64,000 bases of DNA from Plantago ovata (taxonomy: Eukaryota; Streptophyta; Magnoliopsida; Lamiales; Plantaginaceae), in NCBI GenBank assembly GCA_028274465.1, contig CM051455.1:94186365-94250364 (forward strand). Direction: 5' to 3'. The notes under the pieces are model-generated. The model was not told the origin of the DNA. It ran no database searches and saw only the letters and a list, made by a program, of their open reading frames with translations. This document shows, piece after piece, positions 58,387-64,000 of this stretch. Both the position numbers and the translations under genes were made by a program. The stretch's first letter is position 1; every line of letters begins with the position of its first letter.

Positions 58387-60795
58387 ATGATTGCTGACAC
58401 TGAAATAAGTGAGGCTTATTGGGTTGAAGCGATTAATACCGCCTGCTATACTCAAAACAGATGTTTGATTACTAAGGAATACAACAAAACTCCTTATGAA
58501 TTGTTTGTTGGAAGACCTCCTAACATCACTCATCTAAGAGTATTTGATTGCAAGTGTTTCGTTCTTCATAATGGTAGAGAATACCTAAGAACATTTCAAC
58601 CAAAGGCAGACGAAGCGATATTTCTTGGCTACTCCTTGCATAGAAAAGCTTATAGAGTTTACAACAAAAAGTCACAAAAGATTGAAGAATCAGTGCATGT
58701 TGTATTCTACGAAAAGTCTCAAGGTGTGCCTGCTGAAGAAGAAATATCAGATTGTATGAAAAAGTTAATCATACACGAGCAAAGAACTGAATCTGATGCT
58801 AGGCAAATCAAGTCAATTGAACTAAATGATGATTTTGACAATGACTCTCCTCCCCCGAGTCATGACAAGATGAATATAGTTCATGACAAAGAATTTCCAG
58901 CAAAAGATGCGGTTGCTCCGGAAGTTGCTGAAATTACGCAATCTCCAGTGCCTGCTGATGAAATACCTCAATCCAGCAATGCTGAACAAGCAGTTGCTGA
59001 CGAACAAATCTCAGCAGAGACACAAATTCCCAGTAGTACTGAACAAGTACATACTGAAGAGTCACATGCTGATGAGCAAACATATCCTGATCCAACAAAC
59101 AGGAAACCTGTTAATAAATGGATTAGAGATCATCCCTCTACGGATATGATTGGTGATATTAATAAACGCCAAGTGACTAGATCCAAAGCTACTCACGGAC
59201 TTGCTGAAGAAGCAACTGTCGTAGAAGTAGAATCTTTATTCTCTTGCTTTGTATCAGAAATTGAACCTAAAACCATAGAAGAAGCTTTGAAGCATTCTGA
59301 ATGGATAAAGGCAATGCAAGAAGAATTGGATCAATTTGAAAGAAACAAAGTCTGGAAACTTGTGCCACTTGCTGAAGATAAGAAAGCTATTGGTACGAAG
59401 TGGGTGTTCAGAAACAAGCTGAGCGAGTCTGGTGAAGCACCAAGAAATAAAGCACGCTTAGTTGCTCAAGGTTACTGTCAGACTGAAGGATTGGACTATG
59501 ATGAGTCTTACGCTCCAGTTGCAAGATTGGATGCAATTAGGCTTTTCTTGGCCTTTGCTGCTCACAATGACTTCATTGTTTACCAAATGGATGTTAAAAG
59601 TGCATTCTTAAATGGTGAACTTGCTGAAGAAGTATACCTAGAACAACCCCCTGGCTTTGAACTTCCCTCAGAAACCAAGATGGTATATAAGCTTCAGAAA
59701 GCTGTATATGGTCTAAAGCAAGCACCAAGAGCATGGTATGATACCTTGGCTAAGTTCTTGCTGGAAAATGGTTTCAATAAAGGTGAAGTTGACAAAACAT
59801 TATTTACCATGAACCATGATGGTAAAATAATCTTAGTTCAAATTTATGTGGATGACATAATTTTTGGATCTAAGGACAAGCAACTTTGTGATGATTTTGC
59901 CAAACTCATGACAAATAAGTTTGACATGAGTATGATGGGAAAATTGAATTATTTCCTAGGGTTGCAAGTCAAGCAACTCAAAGATGGAATATTCATAAAT
60001 CAAGCAAAGTATGCGAAAGAAATGCTCATAAAGTTTAGGATCAAAGAGGATGAGAAACCTGAAAAGATCCCTATGAGTGTTGGTACCAAATTGGGCTATA
60101 CTAAAGAGGACAAAAGTGTTGAAGAACACAAGTATAGGAAGCTCATTGGTTCCTTGTTGTATCTAACAACAAGTAGACCTGACATTCAGTATGCTGTTTG
60201 TGTGTGTGCAAGATTCCAAACTGATCCAAGAGAATCACACTACAAAAAGGCAATCAAGATACTGAAATATGTTAAATGTACAGTCAATGTTGGATTATGG
60301 TATCCTAAAGATTCTGGACTTGAATTGGTTGGCTATTCTGATGCTGATCATGGTGGATCAACTCTTGATAGAAAAAGTACCTCTGGAACTTGTCAGTTTT
60401 TGGGTACTAGATTAATATCATGGTTCACCAAGAAGCAAACCTGTGTCGCCAATTCATCTACTGAATCTGAATACATTGCAGCTGGTTGTTGCATAGCTCA
60501 AATCCTATGGATTCAGCAACAATTAAGAGATTATGGTATTTCTGCAAATAAAACACCAATCTTTTGTGATAATACAAGTGCTATTGCAATTACGCAAAAT
60601 CCTAAGTTTCACTCTAGGACCAAGCACATTGATATTAGATATCATTTCCTTAGAGATCATGTGGAAAAAGGTGATATTGAGGTTGTGAAAGTAGGAACTG
60701 AAGATCAGCTTGCTGACATCTTTACCAAGCCCCTACCAGATAATAGGTTCGCAATGCTAAGGTATAACCTTGGATTGATTGAACTACCTCAATAA
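58387..60795 (+). CDS. C Pol: integrase end, reverse transcriptase and RNase H (open 802-codon frame)
   Basis: A single frame of 802 codons starts with the integrase C-terminal part ([29 protein letters not shown]). A variable acidic linker follows (about residues 125-270). Then comes reverse transcriptase ([37 protein letters not shown], with both catalytic Asp) and RNase H ([28 protein letters not shown]), ending [22 protein letters not shown]. All visible catalytic residues are intact. The upstream frame is broken, so this is the 3' part of a dead polyprotein, but it is the best-preserved pol segment in the window. Confidence 0.87.
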   Translation: MIADTEISEAYWVEAINTACYTQNRCLITKEYNKTPYELFVGRPPNITHLRVFDCKCFVLHNGREYLRTFQPKADEAIFLGYSLHRKAYRVYNKKSQKIEESVHVVFYEKSQGVPAEEEISDCMKKLIIHEQRTESDARQIKSIELNDDFDNDSPPPSHDKMNIVHDKEFPAKDAVAPEVAEITQSPVPADEIPQSSNAEQAVADEQISAETQIPSSTEQVHTEESHADEQTYPDPTNRKPVNKWIRDHPSTDMIGDINKRQVTRSKATHGLAEEATVVEVESLFSCFVSEIEPKTIEEALKHSEWIKAMQEELDQFERNKVWKLVPLAEDKKAIGTKWVFRNKLSESGEAPRNKARLVAQGYCQTEGLDYDESYAPVARLDAIRLFLAFAAHNDFIVYQMDVKSAFLNGELAEEVYLEQPPGFELPSETKMVYKLQKAVYGLKQAPRAWYDTLAKFLLENGFNKGEVDKTLFTMNHDGKIILVQIYVDDIIFGSKDKQLCDDFAKLMTNKFDMSMMGKLNYFLGLQVKQLKDGIFINQAKYAKEMLIKFRIKEDEKPEKIPMSVGTKLGYTKEDKSVEEHKYRKLIGSLLYLTTSRPDIQYAVCVCARFQTDPRESHYKKAIKILKYVKCTVNVGLWYPKDSGLELVGYSDADHGGSTLDRKSTSGTCQFLGTRLISWFTKKQTCVANSSTESEYIAAGCCIAQILWIQQQLRDYGISANKTPIFCDNTSAIAITQNPKFHSRTKHIDIRYHFLRDHVEKGDIEVVKVGTEDQLADIFTKPLPDNRFAMLRYNLGLIELPQ

Positions 60796-60814
60796 GGAAT
60801 ATACTTGGCAGAGT

Positions 60815-61163
60815 GCTGAAACAGGTATTCAGCAAGCCAAAGTATTCCTATTTTACTGATTTCTTCTAAGAATTGATAAGCCACTACATGATTGCTGAAA
60901 CAGGCATTCAGCAAGTAATTCCTTCAAAACGGGTATTTGTTAGGAAACTTGATCACTTGCTGAGACAGGCACTCAGTAAGAGAAAGAATTTAAAGATTGC
61001 TGAGACGGGCACTCAGAAAATCAAATGATACTGAAACAGGTATTCAAGTATCTAAGGAATTCTCTGGGACGGGAACTCAGAAAAAGAGCAAAGCTCATCT
61101 CTCAGATTTTACCAAAGGATATCTTAAGCACAAAAAGAATTTACTGATACGGGAAATCAGAAA
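60815..61163 (+). repeat. Seven dyad repeats CTGARACRGGYAYTCAG
   Basis: Copies lie at 60815-60836, 60894-60915, 60959-60980, 60999-61020, 61030-61051, 61063-61084 and 61143-61163. Each has CTGA and TCAG arms around an ACRGG core. Spacing varies from about 30 to 80 bases. They decay from left to right. Confidence 0.8.
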
Positions 61164-61549
61164 TATCTTTTAATCTTAAAGAAAATACGAGATATCTAAG
61201 TAAGGGGGAACTTTCAGCAAGTATCAAGTGTGATAATTCAAACTCGCTGAAAAGATTCTTGTCTATTTCAGCAAGAAATCTATCCCTTAATACTCGGTAA
61301 AATCAATTTGTGATGTTAAACTGGCACAGATAAACTCACAATAATCATGACATGAAATTCAATCGTGGCCATTGATGAAAAGGAGTTACTTAACTAACGG
61401 CTAACAAAACAAAGAGAGAGAGTGCTCTGACGGTTTTAGTTAGTGGGCCACTACGCATTCAATGCAAAGGCTCCACTAACTCCAATGTTTCTTTGTTTTA
61501 CCCTTACTGAGAGCTCAAATCGATTGAGTTTCTCACACACCAGAGACAC

Positions 61550-61557
61550 TATATAAA
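61550..61557 (+). promoter_or_regulatory. TATA box upstream of C ORF3
   Basis: TATATAAA lies 136 bases before the ORF3 ATG, with a TC-rich leader between them. The distance and composition resemble a plant RNA polymerase II promoter. It lies inside the element, not in the LTR. Function is inferred. Confidence 0.45.
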
Positions 61558-61692
61558 GAAGGAGTTAGAGAAATGACAAAATTCTTTAACTCACATTTCC
61601 TTTCTCTGCAAATTATAGCCTAAATCTACTGTACCTCCGGTCAAAAAGCAAAACTATCTCTTTTCGTACACTTTCTTGCTCTATAAAACGAA

Positions 61693-64000
61693 ATGGCTCC
61701 CAAGAGACAGTTATCAAAGTCCTCAAAGTCGTCAAAGGTTGATAGTGCTGAAACACGCACTGCTCCGGTGACTACTCCGGCCATAAACACAACGAAAGTG
61801 TAAGAAAATATGGTCAGAGTTACCCGTAGGGTACGCAGCGGAATTTTAAAAATTTTCTTAACATACTGGTTAATTGATTATGCATATGCCGTATATATAT
61901 AAACACGTCAATTAGAAGACTAACCTTACTTCCAAAGCAGCTTCCAAGTCTTCGTAATAATCCGGTGTATCTTCTCCTTCGTCGACGTCGAAGATATCTA
62001 CAATACTTTGTATATCTGCAAGACAATAAGAGTTAGTTTCCAGCTCCTAGAACCTCAACCTTGGTATCCACGGATGAACAACCTATCGGAAGAATGCTAG
62101 GATATTCTTTATGTGACCAAGAAGACGGGGCGGCAATTTCCTCAGGTGGCGGTGTGCGCGTGCGTGAGGCTAAGGGAGGAGGGGAGAGTTTTTATTTTCT
62201 CTAAGAAAACTGGGTAGAATAACTGTGTATCAAAATCACACGTAAAATCGTCTGTAAAACTCTCTCCAATAGTCTACTATATATAGTAGTCTATAGAAGC
62301 CTAAAGCATAAGAAATTAGACTTCATAAAGGAATAAGAATCTAATTCTTATCGCACAAGGAAACCAATATCAAGTCTAGATTCATTCCCAATCAAATCAA
62401 AACTCAATCAGGAAAATCTAACTTATCCCTTGGACATCTAATAGAGGATGGAGTCGAACTCCTTCCCCTATTCTGCCGCGCGCGCGCGCCTGTCCTACGG
62501 GACGTGGGTCCCACTTTTGGGACCCACATATATTTCTAATGCAATCCAAACTCCAAGTAGATTTTTGCCCAAGTGCATATGTTAATTCTAAATTAACATA
62601 TCCTTTACAATCAAACCTCCATTATATTTCCAAAATATAATCTTTAATTGTATTTACATAAAATACAATTACTTAACCAATTCAATTAATAATTCCAAAT
62701 CATTAATTGAGCCACCAATTATTATAATTAATTCCAAATCAATTATAATCCATCAATCACAATTAATTCCAAATTAATTGCGATTCCATCTTCAAGGATA
62801 TCCTGATAGGCTGAATCACCGCATAGTGTGACCCATAGGGCCTCCCCGTATTAAGCAAGTCCTAGACTAGGCAACATGGAATTCCTAGACGGTTCCATTT
62901 TCAATATTAATACGTGAGGACGTTTGAGAGGTTTCTCAAAGCTAACCCTTTCGTTGCGAAGCCTGTTGCGCTCAACGCGGCGATGGTAACGTCCCTTCAT
63001 CTGACTTGCTCGAATGTATCTAGGATCGATGAAGTGTCTATCCCAATAATACATCCACGGGCGTCTCAGGGAGTTGCTTGGTTAAGATATACTTATGATC
63101 ATCATAATATATCATTTGCACTGGCCAGTGACTTTACCAACACAACTATGCAGACTATGAGCAGTGCTCTCCTGTGCTACACTTGAGAGATGAATCCTTC
63201 ATAGAATCACTTATCACCCCCATTTGTATTTAGCCATAATCCTGGATCGTGTCTTAGGTCAGCTGCTTATTCAGAGCTGACATCGACGGGTCCACCAAGG
63301 ATATGGGGCAACAAATGTGATGATAAAGTCCTGTAAGTGCAAAGGACGAATGGCATCACTTCGACAACTCACCGGTTCCCATAGACACGTCGGTGTAGAG
63401 TATACATCGATGGGAGTGTCCGGTGGGTACTTCCATTGTTCGATAAAGCTTCTTCGAACAACTATGCGCAGTTATGGGAACGTTCCTTGATTGTCCAACA
63501 ATCCGTTCCGTGGCCGTGGGATCGGCTCACACTTGCTCCAACAAGTATAACCTCCACGCATACTAGTTTTGTCAGGTTCATTTAGACCCCCACATCCGAG
63601 ATGTACCACGACTAGGGAGAGTTTGGGATAGATGATAACTCACATAGTTCCCACTAACTGTGTGATCGGTCATCTATCCGAGGGGACATGTTCAGTATCA
63701 ATACAGACAGCAATATAGATATGACATGCTGCAGCCTGGTGTAATATAAATATGAAAGCAATACTCAACAGTAAAATGAAACAAACATATATTATATTAC
63801 GTTGACCTGTGTAATAGTACATATATATCCTCTACAAGGGCACCATGCCCTTAGTAAGGACTGTCTCTAGGACATATACACTATCAGAAAGTTGTGTTGA
63901 AAAACGACCGAATCACAGAAAAACCTATGCTTCCGTCATATCTTGACACTGCAAAGTGTGAGATGTTGATGCAATGGGGAGGGTTTGCAAAAGAAAAGTA
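61693..64000 (+). pseudogene. C ORF3, N-terminal part, split by a solo LTR
   Basis: ATG 61693 starts a Ser/Lys-rich protein (MAPKRQLSKSSKSSKVDSAE, then TPAINTTK) that is cut at 61798 by the solo LTR. After the LTR and its duplicate GAAAG the frame continues from 63892 (VLKNDRITEKPMLPSYLD, then QWGGFAKEK) to the window end. Removing the LTR and one duplicate leaves one open frame with no stop in the part visible. There is no signal peptide. I recognise no family. It occupies the env position of SIRE-like elements and probably corresponds to the gene whose C-terminal part is at 52250-53176. Confidence 0.55.
61794..63891 (-). mobile_element. Solo LTR of the B copia family (2088 bp) with 5-bp target duplication
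   Basis: The LTR spans 61799-63886. Read on the minus strand it starts TGATAGTG and ends TTACA. GAAAG flanks it on both sides (61794-61798 and 63887-63891). No internal sequence remains, so an element inserted and then recombined LTR to LTR. It gives the full undisturbed LTR sequence of the B family. A short plus-strand frame at 62914-63186 is not a gene. Confidence 0.92.

Larger units (their letters stand above)
60796..61692 (+). other. C spacer between Pol and ORF3, with repeated dyads and a TATA box
   Basis: No ORF is seen. Seven imperfect copies of a 20-22 base dyad (CTGAAACAGGTATTCAG type) lie at 60815-61163. A purine tract AAGGGGGAAC is near 61204. A consensus TATA box is at 61550-61557. 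Confidence 0.65.
53177..64000 (+). mobile_element. C: SIRE-like Ty1/copia element with ORF3, truncated by window end
   Basis: The order is 5' LTR 53177-54880, initiator-Met primer site, long Gag (54993-57476), Pol (to 60795), a spacer of about 900 bases with repeated dyads, then ORF3 from 61693. ORF3 is interrupted by a solo LTR (61799-63886). The 3' LTR is beyond the window. The left flank is GTTTT (53172-53176). The combination of a long coiled-coil Gag, copia Pol and an extra 3' ORF fits the SIRE/Maximus lineage. It inserted into ORF3 of D in the opposite orientation. Confidence 0.85.

Noticed and set aside
60941..60954. TGTTAGGAAACTTG, identical to the start of the C LTR, inside the spacer after pol
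   Set aside because: Similarity stops after about 15 bases and the element continues with ORF3. I do not treat it as the 3' LTR start, though it could be a fragment.
61820..62026. Short minus-strand Arg/Tyr-rich frame inside the solo LTR
   Set aside because: It lies in LTR sequence shared with non-coding LTR copies at 18700-18919 and 32850-33077, where it is not conserved as an open frame.

Overview
This window comes from a plant nuclear genome, most likely a eudicot. The evidence is nested Athila-like, SIRE-like and other Ty1/copia LTR retrotransposons, FAR1-type and mudrA-type MULEs with plant-style introns, and primer-binding sites matching tRNA-Asp and initiator tRNA-Met. I could not place the species. 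I found no convincing host gene. The stretch looks like old repeat-rich heterochromatin, and nearly every coding region carries stops or frameshifts.

Layout, left to right. (1) 1-2325: reverse Athila-like element A1, running off the left edge. Its gag is gone and it carries a full-length antisense copy of tRNA-Asp next to its LTR. (2) 2326-4687: gag-pol of a SIRE-like copia element (E), invaded on both sides by Athila-like elements. (3) 4688-17769: forward Athila-like element A3 (LTR, broken gag-protease, broken ORF2), interrupted at 11738-17638 by a FAR1-type MULE with a 9-bp target duplication. (4) 17770-38984: a tandem copia array B (LTR, gag-pol, LTR, gag-pol, LTR tip). Its first pol holds a 945-bp MULE-like MITE full of palindromes. 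Its middle LTR holds a 5.56-kb mudrA MULE that also carries a convergent zinc-finger gene. (5) 38985-42220: the end of an Athila-like LTR, a SIRE-like LTR (F), and about 1.8 kb I could not assign. (6) 42221-53176: a reverse SIRE-like element (D) whose 3' LTR is split by a complete reverse Athila-like element A2 (43558-51863, target duplication AGTAC). (7) 53177 to the window end: forward SIRE-like element C (LTR, gag, pol, repeat-bearing spacer, ORF3). Its ORF3 is split by a 2.1-kb B-family solo LTR (target duplication GAAAG).

The three Athila-like elements have gag-protease and a second ORF but no reverse transcriptase or integrase, so they would need enzymes from elsewhere. The 945-bp MITE shares its terminal sequence with the mudrA MULE about 4 kb away, so the pair looks like a non-autonomous element and its likely source of transposase. 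The two B elements share LTRs, leader and pol but have strongly diverged gag genes.

The observations most worth checking are the captured full-length tRNA-Asp (with a substitution exactly at the m1A58 position), four tandem hairpins with co-varying stems in the B leader, the palindrome array inside the MITE, and the apparent TATA promoter in front of ORF3 of element C. All identities, boundaries and comparisons were made by eye, with no searches run.
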